A stretch of 38,768 nucleotides of DNA from IMG/VR virus record IMGVR_UViG_3300025011_000096, positions 1 to 38,768 of that record; one strand, written 5' to 3'. The notes under the pieces were generated by a model. It did no database searches. It saw only the letters and a program-made list of their open reading frames with translations, and was not told where the DNA came from. The position numbers were made by a program, and so were the translations under genes. Source of the DNA: a virus. Positions 1 to 9,533 of this stretch are shown piece after piece (the first letter of the stretch is position 1; the number at the start of each line of letters is the position of its first letter).

Positions 1-133
1 ACGAGCAGACGCATCAAGCCTACGTGCTTCTCAGTTACTTAAATCAGCTGATTCAAAGGAGCAAGAGGCATCAAAGTGTGTTGCTTCAGCGAAAGCTATC
101 GAGGAATCAGCCATACTTATGAAGGACGAATCC
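1..133. repeat. terminal direct repeat (circular-genome overlap), left copy
   Basis: Positions 1-133 match 38636-38768 except for one base (C at 127 against G at 38762). An overlap of this kind is what a circular or circularly permuted phage genome gives when the assembler reads past the join. The reading frame entering at position 2 continues the gene that begins at 38232, which supports circularity. A genuine short terminal repeat cannot be excluded from sequence alone. Confidence 0.9.
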
Positions 134-301
134 ATAAAAACGTTGTTAGCACGCGAAAATGCAGTAGCACTTCGCGAAAGTAGTATGATTTTGCAGGAAA
201 ATAACGCCGAAAAAGAAAGAGAAGAACTAGCAAAAGAATGGCGGTTGCTCGAAGACCGCAAAGCATTATTCGAACGAAACAAAAAAAGATTATGTCTCTA
301 A
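2..301 (+). CDS. coiled-coil virion-region protein, C-terminal part (continues from 38232)
   Basis: This is the C-terminal part of a gene that starts at 38232 and crosses the circle junction; the frame is continuous through the terminal overlap and stops at TAA 299-301. The joined protein is 234 residues. The visible part is rich in Glu, Lys, Arg, Ala and Ser with heptad-like spacing, so a long coiled coil is expected. The next gene starts at 292, inside its last codons, which suggests coupled translation. No family is recognised. Its place among head and tail genes suggests a virion component or assembly factor, but that is inference. Confidence 0.75.
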   Translation, partial: RADASSLRASQLLKSADSKEQEASKCVASAKAIEESAILMKDESIKTLLARENAVALRESSMILQENNAEKEREELAKEWRLLEDRKALFERNKKRLCL

Positions 302-588
302 ATACAGGCACTGCAGTTGGATATTCATACAAGAATATCACCACAACCACTACTACACTTGTAAAATCAGGTGCTGGTATTCTTCACACCTTAACACTTA
401 CTAAGCCTGTTGCGACTGGTACGATTGCTATTTATGATGGAATTGATGCTACAGGCACTTTGATTGGAACTATCACCGTTCCTGCAAATCCACAGCCGTC
501 TACGCTCACATTTAACGCGCATGTTCTCGTTGGAATTACAATAGTAACGGGAACTGCTGCGCAGGATATTACCGTAACATTCATCTAA
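292..588 (+). CDS. small beta-rich virion-associated protein
   Basis: A 98-residue protein rich in Thr, Gly and Val with alternating hydrophobic residues, consistent with a compact beta-sandwich. The N-terminal part has a KSGAG motif followed by a segment resembling small phage structural proteins of the type 'LTLTKPVATGTIAIYDG'. The ATG at 292 is preferred over an earlier in-frame start at 238, because 238 would overlap the upstream coding region by 64 bases. It overlaps the previous stop by a few bases and is followed after one base by the next gene. Family resemblance is from memory; the exact role is unknown. Confidence 0.75.
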   Translation: MSLNTGTAVGYSYKNITTTTTTLVKSGAGILHTLTLTKPVATGTIAIYDGIDATGTLIGTITVPANPQPSTLTFNAHVLVGITIVTGTAAQDITVTFI

Positions 589-589
589 T

Positions 590-859
590 ATGACAAATGC
601 GCCGAGAGACGAAAATAACGTACCTGCGCTTCTTGCTGTATTAAATACTGATAGCGTTCAAGGTACGAATCTTGTACCTTTAGAAATTGATAGCAGTGGT
701 TTGATAAAGATATCAACAAGTGCTACAATTTCATTTACGATGGTACCTGTCGACCCGAGAGACGAAAACTACCGTACCTGTGCCTTATTTCTTGGAGATG
801 ATGAATTAACATACCCCGCAGTTGCAACCAGTGACGGGAGTTTATTAATTGATATGTGA
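590..859 (+). CDS. small virion protein with duplicated RDEN module
   Basis: An 89-residue protein containing two copies of a short module that begins with Pro-Arg-Asp-Glu-Asn, near residues 5 and 56. A related version (SRDQNSVPVTLFQIDG) opens the next gene, so the module is shared across the cluster. The gene ends in TGA at 857-859, which also shows that TGA is used as stop. Such modules are common in tail-fibre or adhesin-attached proteins, so a role as a tail-appendage or adaptor component is likely but not proven. Confidence 0.65.
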   Translation: MTNAPRDENNVPALLAVLNTDSVQGTNLVPLEIDSSGLIKISTSATISFTMVPVDPRDENYRTCALFLGDDELTYPAVATSDGSLLIDM

Positions 860-863
860 TCTT

Positions 864-2288
864 ATGGCAGAAAACGCTTCAAGAGACCAAAATTCTGTAC
901 CTGTAACCTTATTCCAGATTGACGGAGAGGCGAGAGGTAATTTAATGATGGGTAGGATAGACCAGGCCACAGGACGTATCCTTGTCGATGCAGCAGGAGG
1001 TGGTGACGTAGTAGGTCCAGCTTCATCTACCGATAACGCAATAGCTAGGTTTGACGGGACTACAGGTTTACTACTACAAAATAGCGGTGTAACCATATCT
1101 GATGCTAACGTGATGTTAGTACCGAGTCTTACTGCTTCTGAGATAGTCATTACAGATGCGTCAAAGAATCTAGTATCAGCTGCCGTAGCTACATATCCAA
1201 GTCTTACCGAACTCACTTATCTTAAGGGGGTTACTTCTGCTATCCAGACACAAATAAATACAAAGGCTCCGTCTACGTCTCCGACTTTTGCAACATCAAT
1301 AACAGGTTCATACCTAACAGCATCAGAGATTCTTATCACTGATGGCTCTAAGAATATTGTTTCTGCTGCCGTTGCTACATATCCATCACTCACAGAACTA
1401 ACTTATGTCAAAGGAGTAACTAGTGCTATTCAGACACAGCTCAATGCTAAGGCTGCAACTCTAAGTGGCACTATTAACGAGATTGCGTACTTCGATAGTT
1501 CTTCTACTATCGCATCTCTCGCTGTAGCAACATATCCGTCTCTAACGGAACTTTCTTATGTAAAGGGCGTAACAAGTGCTATACAGACACAGTTAGGTAC
1601 GAAGGCATCAACAGCACTCGACAACCTTGCATCTGTTGCAATCAATACATCTCTCGTATCAGATACAGATAACACAGATGACTTAGGTACTACGGTAAAG
1701 AAGTGGGCTAACTTATTTGTAACAACAATCGGAGCTACTGCAACGCGCGTGACGAAGGGATGGTTCACTGATATTGAATCTAGCAACATGCCAACAGTTG
1801 GTGGCACAGCAATTCTCACATCTCTCACAGCACCACAGTTCACTACAATAGAATTAGGACATGCTTCAGACACTACACTATCCCGTGTATCCGCAGGAGT
1901 GATTGCAGTAGAAGGCGTGACAATACCAAGCATTTCTAGTACGAACACATTTACGAATAAGCGTGTGACTAAACGTACAGGAACAACAACATCAAGTGCG
2001 ACACCTACTATCAACACTGATAACGTAGATGCTTACTCGCTCACAGCTCAAACAGAAGCAATTACCTCGTTCACTACAAACCTTTCAGGAACACCAACAG
2101 AAGCACAAGGTCTTTTGATTAGTGTGACAGGAACGGCAGCCCGTGCAATTACATGGGGCGCATCATTCGAGAACGGTCCCGTGGCATTACCAACAACCAC
2201 AGTCACAACCACGAGACTTGATACATTCTTTATTTGGAACAGTGTCACCTCGAAATGGAGATGTATGGCAACAGGTTCAACAGTATAA
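864..2288 (+). CDS. tail fibre-like protein with three repeats
   Basis: A 474-residue, Thr/Ser/Ala-rich fibrous protein. The N-terminal 40 residues repeat the RD-x-N-x-VP module of the preceding gene and may anchor the fibre. Three near-identical 28-residue repeats beginning VATYPSLTEL lie at about bases 1185-1268, 1371-1454 and 1523-1606. The C-terminal region (about 365-474) has a segment rich in TxxLTGTP and AxITWGASF-like features typical of trimeric phage fibre ends. ATG 864 is chosen over a TTG at 849. Likely a receptor-binding or tail-side fibre; the receptor cannot be inferred. Confidence 0.75.
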   Translation: MAENASRDQNSVPVTLFQIDGEARGNLMMGRIDQATGRILVDAAGGGDVVGPASSTDNAIARFDGTTGLLLQNSGVTISDANVMLVPSLTASEIVITDASKNLVSAAVATYPSLTELTYLKGVTSAIQTQINTKAPSTSPTFATSITGSYLTASEILITDGSKNIVSAAVATYPSLTELTYVKGVTSAIQTQLNAKAATLSGTINEIAYFDSSSTIASLAVATYPSLTELSYVKGVTSAIQTQLGTKASTALDNLASVAINTSLVSDTDNTDDLGTTVKKWANLFVTTIGATATRVTKGWFTDIESSNMPTVGGTAILTSLTAPQFTTIELGHASDTTLSRVSAGVIAVEGVTIPSISSTNTFTNKRVTKRTGTTTSSATPTINTDNVDAYSLTAQTEAITSFTTNLSGTPTEAQGLLISVTGTAARAITWGASFENGPVALPTTTVTTTRLDTFFIWNSVTSKWRCMATGSTV

Positions 2289-2298
2289 TAAATAATAT

Positions 2299-2472
2299 AT
2301 GACAAAGGTAAAAACAAACTCAAGTGTAAATATTACGAAGACATTCAATTATTCTAAAAATGGAGTAACACTCAGTTTCTCTCTTCGTACTGATGTAAAG
2401 AACCAACTCATTGACTTCAAGGAAATACTTGAGACTGCTTTGTCGGATATTAACAAGGAGATAGCAGAATAG
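2299..2472 (+). CDS. small hypothetical protein
   Basis: A 57-residue frame starting MTKVKTNSSVNITKTFNYSK and ending at TAG 2470-2472. The first half is polar and beta-prone; the second half is acidic and probably helical (DFKEILETALSDINKEIAE). It fits tightly between the fibre gene and the glycine-rich gene with the same AT-rich pre-start spacer used by its neighbours. No family is recognised. It may be a chaperone or small virion protein for the adjacent fibre genes. Confidence 0.6.
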   Translation: MTKVKTNSSVNITKTFNYSKNGVTLSFSLRTDVKNQLIDFKEILETALSDINKEIAE

Positions 2473-2476
2473 ATTT

Positions 2477-3310
2477 ATGGCTACAGTTAATACATTGGTT
2501 GTTGCGGGTGGAGGCGGAGGGGCTGGCGAAGATGTTGGGGGTAACCAGGTTGGAGGAGGTGGTGGTGGTGGTGGTGGATACCAAGCCAACACGACCTTTA
2601 CTGTAACTCCACAAGCATACACAATAACAGTTGGTGCTGGCGGTGCTGGCGGAAGCGGAAGCGGAAGTTCTGGTTCTATCGGAAACAACTCTGTCTTTGA
2701 TTCCATAACAGCAAATGGGGGGGGGCTTGGAGGATGCCGCATAGCGGGCGGAAACGGAGGCTGCGGTGGCGGTGGCGGTGTTTTGAATACGGGCGGAGGT
2801 ACAGGTTCTCAGGGTGGAAATGGGGGCGGAGGAAACGCAACAGCCCCAGGTGCAGGCGGAGGAGGTGGTGGTGCTGGAGTAAACGGTACTGCCGCATCAG
2901 GAACTGTCGGCGGAGCAGGAGGAAACGGAACAGCCAACTCAATATCTGGTTCCTCAGTCACATATGCTGGCGGAGGAGGAGGAGGAAATACTGGAGGAGG
3001 AGGTGCAGCAGGTACTGGAGGTGGAGGCGTTGGTGGCAACAATACACACGGCACAAACGGCACGGCTAACACTGGCGGAGGAGGAGGCGGAGGAGGTTCC
3101 ACTGGTGGCGCAAGAAACGGAGGTAATGGCGGTTCAGGTATCGTCATCATCGCCTACAAAACAGACGGCTCAGACGGTGTGTCCACCTCTTCAACAGGAG
3201 GTACTATCACCACGTCAGGTGCTTACACAATCCACACATTTACAACAAGTGGTACGTGGACAATGGTTGCATCGGCTTCTAACACCTCGAATTTCTTTGC
3301 AATGATGTAA
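2477..3310 (+). CDS. glycine-rich virion adhesin-like protein
   Basis: A 277-residue protein in which residues about 10-220 are dominated by Gly runs separated by Asn, Thr, Ser and Ala. The end (GGSGIVIIAYKT followed by a Thr-rich beta segment) matches the exit of the glycine-rich domain in the next large gene. Such domains form polyglycine-II-like sandwiches in phage adhesins such as the T-even gp38 tips (family knowledge). Probably a tail-tip or fibre adhesin. The low-complexity DNA opens many spurious frames on both strands. Confidence 0.75.
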   Translation: MATVNTLVVAGGGGGAGEDVGGNQVGGGGGGGGGYQANTTFTVTPQAYTITVGAGGAGGSGSGSSGSIGNNSVFDSITANGGGLGGCRIAGGNGGCGGGGGVLNTGGGTGSQGGNGGGGNATAPGAGGGGGGAGVNGTAASGTVGGAGGNGTANSISGSSVTYAGGGGGGNTGGGGAAGTGGGGVGGNNTHGTNGTANTGGGGGGGGSTGGARNGGNGGSGIVIIAYKTDGSDGVSTSSTGGTITTSGAYTIHTFTTSGTWTMVASASNTSNFFAMM

Positions 3311-3325
3311 TAAAAAAATATATAT

Positions 3326-6280
3326 ATGTCTTGGCGAAACGAAAAAACAAAAACAGGTTCCGACTTGGTCTGGAGTAATCCAGAAACAGGAATTGCACCA
3401 TCTGCTCTAAAAGGCAATGCAATTTTACAGAACGTGAATATCGCAACTCAGTCAGGACAGGCATATGTTTCTTTTGCGCGTATTGCACAAACGCCATTAG
3501 ACGCACAAGACGCAACACTCACACCTGTTTCCTCAACACTTTTTACATCAAGCGAAACAATCAAGGCAGGTGTGTGGCTTCAGGTTACTGCTTCGACAGT
3601 GACCAGTATTAACGTGTCTACCTTCCCTACAACACTTGATGTTGATTATCTTGTGGTAGCTGGAGGTGGAGCAGGAGGTGTTGCTTTTGATGGAGGTGGA
3701 GGCGGAGGTTCTGCTGGTGAGGCTGTTGAGGACGTAGAAACAATGGCTGTTGGAACGTATACTGTTACGATTGGTGTTGGTGGTACGTCAGGTTCGATTA
3801 CACCTTCAAACGGCGATGGTAATGCATCGTCTATTGTTGGTGGCGCAGTATCAATTACAGCTGCAAAAGGTCTTGGTGGAGGTACATACTCAAGTAGAAA
3901 TGGACAGAATGGTGCGCTTGGTTCAGGTGCCGCAGGAACGACTGCAGGTGCTGGTACTGGCGGTACGGGGACTTCTTTTGCTGGTGGTAACGGTTTTACA
4001 GGAACTGCATCTGCATCAGCAGGAGGTTCTGGCGCAGGAGCAGGTGGCGCTGGGAATAATGCAAGTTCCGATAATGGTGGAGACGCAGGAGCACATACTA
4101 CAAGCTCTATTTCTGGCGCATCAAAGCGATATGCAGAGGGTGGTGGTGGTGGTGTCGGTTCTGGTACTGGAGGTACCGCATCATCAGGTGGTTCTGGTGG
4201 AAGCAATGCCGTCGGAGGTACACCAACCATTGCAAGTGGAGAGTGGTACGGTTCAGCAGGTGGTGGTGGTGGAGATAACGCTGGATCTACGAATGATGGC
4301 GGTGATGGTGTTCAGGGTATCGTAATTATTTCATACCCAACAGGTTCAGCAGTATGTACAGGAGGAGCAATCACAACATCAGGAGGTAATACAATCCATA
4401 CATTTACATCAAGTGGCTCATTCGAGGTGGTTTCTATAAAACCAGTTGATTTGTACTATGTATCATCTGTAGACGAATCTGGTAACATTAAACTATCTTC
4501 ACAATACGACCCTTATAGTGACTTCGTTGTTACACATGGAACAACAGGTACCGTTACTTTTGATGTGTACGCCGTACCAAATAAAGCAATAGCAAAAGCT
4601 ACAGAAAAGTATAATACTGCAAACAGTACGGAATATCGTTATTACATACTTGATGATAATGGTCTTGTGTGGGTATACGATACCCAAGTATATGATTCAA
4701 CTCTCGCCACATATGATGTAGGTGTTACATGGCAGCTTCCCGACCCCGTAAGTACTGATATAACAGGAATAGGGATTCTCAACGGTTGGCTTATTGGGAT
4801 ATCACCACAAATAATTCAATGTAAGCCTACAGAGACATTAGGCATTACCTATCTATCAATGCACGAAGGATACACGATGAATCCTTTTGATTTAAATCCT
4901 AAGCACGCAATAAATACTTCACAAGGCACACTTATATATACCGATGGCAATTTCATTGGTGAGATTTTCCCAACAACGTCACTTGTTACGAGCGTTGCAA
5001 ACGTGCAGTCATACGCTGCGTATACCGCAGTCACAACTACAGGAACAATCACGAAAATTATTGGCGGTTCTCTTCCTGTCACTACAGATGGCACAAGAAT
5101 GCCTGTGGTATTTTTTACAAGTGAAGGAGGAACGCTCCCAACATCTATTTCTTCTGATACTGTTTATTATTTAGATTATAATAACGAATCAGATACATTC
5201 CAGGTATATACAGCAATCACGGGTGGAAGTAATAAAGACATGCAAACAGGAGCAACAGGCACTCAGTATTTCAACACATTCTATCCTGTTGGATCTGACG
5301 CTGGTTCTAATGGGACGAATCCTCTCGTTCAATTCTCAAATCAACGTGTAAATCTACCTTTCTATGAATCATCAAAGGTGCTTCTTGAAATTGGGAATAC
5401 AATTCTTATTGGATGTAGAGGGTCAAAAGTGTATCCATGGAATCAGCAGGATGCGGTACCAAGCGATGTTATTGCCTTACCAGAAAGTGACGTCGTTGCG
5501 ATGATAAACGCAAACAACACTGCTTACATTTTTGCGGGAAACAAAGGGAACATTTATATCACGAACAACGTAGTTGCATCTCTCGCACTAAAGGTGCCAG
5601 ACTACTGCGCGGGGGTTCCTGGATCACCAAACACATATATAGAGCCATATTTCACATGGGGAGATGCAATGTATGTTCGAGGGCGTGTGTACTTCAGTAT
5701 TCTAGACCAAACAGCTACAAAGGCGGGGAACTGTGGAGGCGTGTGGTCATTCATCCCTTCTCAGAACATAGACCCGAGCCAAGAAGTTGGTTTAGCTCTT
5801 CGTCTTGAAAATCAGAATAGCTATGGTGATTATGACGGATATGCTAATATTCTTATTCCAAACGAAGAACAACAGGCTATAGCACCACAATACTGGGCTG
5901 CATGGCAGGACAGCTACAACGATGCTACTGCTGGTTTTGGAATCGACCAAACTGCTTCTACGCCAGTTACACAAGCAGTTATTGAAACCGACCTCATACC
6001 AACTGGTACAATTCTCGATAAAACAACGTTCTCGCAGATCGAATACAAACTTGCAACACCTCTTGCAACAAACGATAGTGTAGAGATATTCTGGAGAACA
6101 AACGCCACATCTTCATGGACATCCGCGGGGACTGCTGAGCAGGAATCTGATAATCTTATGTCGGGATACTACCGCGTGAACTTTCAAAAGACACAATGGG
6201 TGCAATTCCGTGCTATAATTACAACAGGAGGCACAGCAGCATCCTCGTTTGTACCTGTAACTGAAATAAGATTAAGGTAA
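3326..6280 (+). CDS. large tail protein: glycine-rich domain plus nozzle/propeller-like region
   Basis: A 984-residue protein, the largest in the genome. Residues about 1-105 form a beta-rich N-terminus, about 108-340 a glycine-rich domain starting DYLVVAGGGAGG and ending GIVIISYPTG, and the remaining 640 residues contain repeated beta strands with aromatic/Gly turns (for example NGWLIGISPQ and GNTILIGCRG) that look like a beta-propeller. Podovirus nozzle proteins (T7 gp12 type) have propellers of this kind, and a tail-adaptor-like gene lies two genes downstream. Fusion of an adhesin-type glycine-rich domain to a nozzle-like body would be unusual. Function by architecture only. Confidence 0.65.
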   Translation: MSWRNEKTKTGSDLVWSNPETGIAPSALKGNAILQNVNIATQSGQAYVSFARIAQTPLDAQDATLTPVSSTLFTSSETIKAGVWLQVTASTVTSINVSTFPTTLDVDYLVVAGGGAGGVAFDGGGGGGSAGEAVEDVETMAVGTYTVTIGVGGTSGSITPSNGDGNASSIVGGAVSITAAKGLGGGTYSSRNGQNGALGSGAAGTTAGAGTGGTGTSFAGGNGFTGTASASAGGSGAGAGGAGNNASSDNGGDAGAHTTSSISGASKRYAEGGGGGVGSGTGGTASSGGSGGSNAVGGTPTIASGEWYGSAGGGGGDNAGSTNDGGDGVQGIVIISYPTGSAVCTGGAITTSGGNTIHTFTSSGSFEVVSIKPVDLYYVSSVDESGNIKLSSQYDPYSDFVVTHGTTGTVTFDVYAVPNKAIAKATEKYNTANSTEYRYYILDDNGLVWVYDTQVYDSTLATYDVGVTWQLPDPVSTDITGIGILNGWLIGISPQIIQCKPTETLGITYLSMHEGYTMNPFDLNPKHAINTSQGTLIYTDGNFIGEIFPTTSLVTSVANVQSYAAYTAVTTTGTITKIIGGSLPVTTDGTRMPVVFFTSEGGTLPTSISSDTVYYLDYNNESDTFQVYTAITGGSNKDMQTGATGTQYFNTFYPVGSDAGSNGTNPLVQFSNQRVNLPFYESSKVLLEIGNTILIGCRGSKVYPWNQQDAVPSDVIALPESDVVAMINANNTAYIFAGNKGNIYITNNVVASLALKVPDYCAGVPGSPNTYIEPYFTWGDAMYVRGRVYFSILDQTATKAGNCGGVWSFIPSQNIDPSQEVGLALRLENQNSYGDYDGYANILIPNEEQQAIAPQYWAAWQDSYNDATAGFGIDQTASTPVTQAVIETDLIPTGTILDKTTFSQIEYKLATPLATNDSVEIFWRTNATSSWTSAGTAEQESDNLMSGYYRVNFQKTQWVQFRAIITTGGTAASSFVPVTEIRLR

Positions 6281-6281
6281 T

Positions 6282-6917
6282 ATGAACGAGCAAAAAGTAA
6301 GGATCATTGTGCAACAGGAATTGCAAAAGAAAAATAACCAAGACAGGTTTGGTTATTCGACGATTCCGCTTCATACTCACAATGGCAAAGACGCTCCAAC
6401 TATTCCGATGGATAACGTTACACCAAATGGTGCTGTCGTAGGTACTATTACCATGGCAACTGAAGGTGCTGTGTACACACTAAATCTAAATTCTAAATTC
6501 ACACCGAGACAAATAACTGCATACGGCGTTGTAACAGGAACATATGGAGGTGCAGCGATTAGAGCCATCACGACAGGAAGCGCGCAACTAACTCCTGCAT
6601 TCTACTTCCAACCAGGTACGAGTAAGTCGGTGTTCGCGAACAATAAAGAATATCCACTACCGACGACACAACCAGACGGAACAACACCATCCGTCCCCGC
6701 ACAATCATCAGCATATCTGCTCTCTTCGAGAGGAAGTCTTGCCGATACCTATGCGCTCACCTCTGAAAATCATATCGTGAGCGTATCAGGATTCCCGACA
6801 TCAGCAGATATATATGCTCGTGCTACCGTTATTGGATTCAGTAAAGATGCAGTGCTCGTGTATGTCCCCTACCTTGATTCTGGGTGGGAAATAAATTTAA
6901 CCTTTATTATTTCATGA
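6282..6917 (+). CDS. putative tail structural protein
   Basis: A 211-residue protein. The N-terminus is charged and helical (RIIVQQELQKKNNQD), followed by an HTHNGKDAPTI segment; a His-Asn-Gly motif of this type is common near the base of phage fibre and tail proteins. The rest is beta-rich and ends in a hydrophobic strand. It starts one base after the large tail gene and its TGA overlaps the ATG of the next gene, indicating translational coupling. No specific family is recognised. Confidence 0.65.
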   Translation: MNEQKVRIIVQQELQKKNNQDRFGYSTIPLHTHNGKDAPTIPMDNVTPNGAVVGTITMATEGAVYTLNLNSKFTPRQITAYGVVTGTYGGAAIRAITTGSAQLTPAFYFQPGTSKSVFANNKEYPLPTTQPDGTTPSVPAQSSAYLLSSRGSLADTYALTSENHIVSVSGFPTSADIYARATVIGFSKDAVLVYVPYLDSGWEINLTFIIS

Positions 6918-8026
6918 AAACTTTCACAGGACTTAAAAATTTGAGCACAAACCTTTCCAATAATACGACAACTGGAAATGATTCACTTATGGGGCAACTC
7001 ATAAGTGACCAGCATAGGTACCTGCTTCAAAAATTCTTCGATAACGAACGTACGTATACTACGCTTACCGTTGGTGCTGAAGATTTAACACTTACTGGTG
7101 TAGTTGCGACAGATGCAACAAGTGCAACGCTTACAGCAGAATGGGAGCATCAAAGCTGTCAGCAATTCGTCGTGTTTAGCAACGGAGAACAGCGCACTGT
7201 AACCTTCACACAAAATAGTACAGCGATTACATGGAGACCAGGCTTGACTTCTGCTTCAACAACAGCCATATCAACTGTCGGAGTTCAGGCGTACCAAATT
7301 CCAGCAACGGTATCAAAGATTAAAAATGATACCATTACAGTCGGGCAGTTGGTGTATACGCCAGCGCCAATTCAAAGTATCCAAGAATGGACACTTTTGA
7401 ACGCTCTACCGTATACATCAGACATCCCGAATTACTTCTACATATATAATAACCAGGTGATGTTCTGGCCAATTCCTAGTACTTCGGGGAACGTCATAAC
7501 ATTCAACTATAAGGCACGAGTACCAGACTTGTCATTCGCAGATTATACAACTGGTACACTAAGTGGCATCACGGTCGGTAGTAACGTCATAACAGGCGTA
7601 ACTACATCATGGGCAACACCATACCCTACTGGAATCGATATCTCATTCTTCAATCTTCACATCAGGATTACACCACCAAGTGGAGACGGTATATGGTATC
7701 CTATTCAAAGATTCAACAGCGCCACAGAGGTAGTGCTTGCGACACCGATACAATATGCCCCAAGTTCAACTGCCTCTGCATACACTATCGGACAACTACC
7801 ATTGCTTCAGGAGGATTTCCACGACATGTTGGTATATGGTGCATTGAAAACGTACTTTACGTCGATTGTAAAAGATAAGACAAGTTTTGAAACATATAGT
7901 ATACTATATGCAGAACGACTCGACTTACTCGAAGCCTACGCTGCAAACAAAAGTGTAAACGTAGACCTTGGAGCACAGCCAATACCGAACAACCCGAATT
8001 TGTTCATCTACGCTAACCAACAATAA
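6914..8026 (+). CDS. head-to-tail adaptor / tail tubular A-like protein
   Basis: A 370-residue protein. ATG 6914 overlaps the upstream TGA (ATGA), so it is preferred over an earlier non-ATG start at 6884. The N-terminal helical segment (LISDQHRYLLQKFFDNERT) and the middle LP-x(5)-PNYFYIYNNQVMFWPIP region followed by a polar strand are typical of podovirus gatekeeper/adaptor proteins (T7 gp11 or P22 gp4-like folds). The C-terminal helices (FHDMLVYGALKTYF) resemble the adaptor helical bundle. It is expected to connect portal and nozzle. Confidence 0.65.
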   Translation: MKTFTGLKNLSTNLSNNTTTGNDSLMGQLISDQHRYLLQKFFDNERTYTTLTVGAEDLTLTGVVATDATSATLTAEWEHQSCQQFVVFSNGEQRTVTFTQNSTAITWRPGLTSASTTAISTVGVQAYQIPATVSKIKNDTITVGQLVYTPAPIQSIQEWTLLNALPYTSDIPNYFYIYNNQVMFWPIPSTSGNVITFNYKARVPDLSFADYTTGTLSGITVGSNVITGVTTSWATPYPTGIDISFFNLHIRITPPSGDGIWYPIQRFNSATEVVLATPIQYAPSSTASAYTIGQLPLLQEDFHDMLVYGALKTYFTSIVKDKTSFETYSILYAERLDLLEAYAANKSVNVDLGAQPIPNNPNLFIYANQQ

Positions 8027-8029
8027 TAT

Positions 8030-9532
8030 ATGGCACAATCAATAAGCACATTGCTCAAACCTACGTTCTCGCAATCATCTTTATACCAACCTCTAGGAAT
8101 GAAGATACAGACAACTACTCCTGCACTACCAAAGTCATTGCAACTGAACCAGCCGACACCTCAATTAGGTGTCGTTACTGTGCCAAAAGCTCCAGCTATA
8201 ACTAGTGCTCCTTCTACTGTGCAAAATAATCCTACCAGTGGATTAGTCGCACCTATGTCACAGGCTGCGCCTCAATTTCTTCCACAGCAACCACCTGTAG
8301 CACCAACAGCACCGAAGATGGTGTCTACACCAGGTGGAAACGACACATCGAGAGGTTTGTTTGGTTCCGTTCTTGGTTCTATTGCAAAGCCACAGCAAAC
8401 TCCTGAGCAACAGGAATATCTACGAAGACTAGCGGAATCAAGCGCGGCAGGAATTGGAGTAGGTGAACGAGCAGCTGACACAGCACGAAGATACGGACAA
8501 GAGATTTCTCGTGTTGGACAACTTGGTGCTGGAGCACAAGCAGGAGCAATGAGTACAGGGACTGATGTTGTTGGGCGGGGAAACGCTGCTATAGCATCTC
8601 AATCTGCATCACAACGCATGCAGGCACTTGCACAAGGACTTGGTGCAGAACTACAAGGAACTGAACAGCAACTTACTGCAACAGGACAGCAAATATCAGG
8701 ACTAGGAACTGCAGCACAGCAGGCAAATGCTGTGCAGCAAATGCAGTTACAATCTCAGCAAGTTGCAGCAGGATTAGCACAGCCAACAGTAGCTGCGTTT
8801 GGACAAACTGTTTTTGACCCAACAACAGGAACATATGTATCAAGTGGTGGTAACTTAGACCCTCAGACACAAGCAACACAGTTAGCTCAGGCTGTCATGA
8901 GTGGACGTATGACATACGAGCAAGCTCTTTCCTCAATGGGATATGCTGGGCAGGCAGGTACTACATTCCTGAACAATGCCATTACTGGTGCTGGCGGCAA
9001 TGCATTGCAACTACAAGCATCAGGTGCCGCACAACAAGCAAATATAGGAACTCAAAACACTTCACAAGCAAATATCGCACAACAAGGATTACAGCAATCA
9101 ACTCAAACATACGTTCAAATGAATACTGCTGCACAATTTGCTGGCGAACAATCAATGGCAGTTACTGATATTTTGCAAAGAGCAGGTCTAAATAATGCTT
9201 CATCTTCTGATTACAACAAGGCATTAAGTAAGATACAGACACGTCTTTCTGATGTAGACCGCGTAGCATTAAACACTGCACTTCAAGAAGCTCGAATTGC
9301 ATACACAAACCTTCTTTCAAGTACTGGTGGCACACCGACGGGGAACGAAAGTTCTGCACTTGCAACCCTCGATCCTAATCAATCAGCAGCAGCAATCAAC
9401 GCGTCTATTAAAGAACTTGAAGCAGCAGCAGCACGAAGACTACAAGCACAATATGGTGCTATGCAGCAGTACCAGCAGAATCTAGGCGGTGGACAAACTA
9501 CACCTACAAGTGGAAGTAATTTTGATTGGTAA
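8030..9532 (+). CDS. Gln/Ala-rich internal virion (ejection-like) protein
   Basis: A 500-residue protein with a Pro/Thr-rich N-terminus (about 1-120), then long Ala/Gln-rich helical stretches (about 130-360) and a helical C-terminal third with Ala runs. Composition and position before a transglycosylase-bearing internal protein match podovirus ejection proteins, which are packed in the capsid and expelled to form a channel through the envelope. No sequence family is recognised, so the assignment rests on composition and gene order. Confidence 0.55.
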   Translation: MAQSISTLLKPTFSQSSLYQPLGMKIQTTTPALPKSLQLNQPTPQLGVVTVPKAPAITSAPSTVQNNPTSGLVAPMSQAAPQFLPQQPPVAPTAPKMVSTPGGNDTSRGLFGSVLGSIAKPQQTPEQQEYLRRLAESSAAGIGVGERAADTARRYGQEISRVGQLGAGAQAGAMSTGTDVVGRGNAAIASQSASQRMQALAQGLGAELQGTEQQLTATGQQISGLGTAAQQANAVQQMQLQSQQVAAGLAQPTVAAFGQTVFDPTTGTYVSSGGNLDPQTQATQLAQAVMSGRMTYEQALSSMGYAGQAGTTFLNNAITGAGGNALQLQASGAAQQANIGTQNTSQANIAQQGLQQSTQTYVQMNTAAQFAGEQSMAVTDILQRAGLNNASSSDYNKALSKIQTRLSDVDRVALNTALQEARIAYTNLLSSTGGTPTGNESSALATLDPNQSAAAINASIKELEAAAARRLQAQYGAMQQYQQNLGGGQTTPTSGSNFDW

Positions 9533-9533
9533 T

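Noticed and set aside
2676-3150. Long Pro/Gly/Arg-rich frames on both strands inside the glycine-rich gene
   Set aside because: They are shadows of repetitive GGN codons with no start signals and highly skewed composition.
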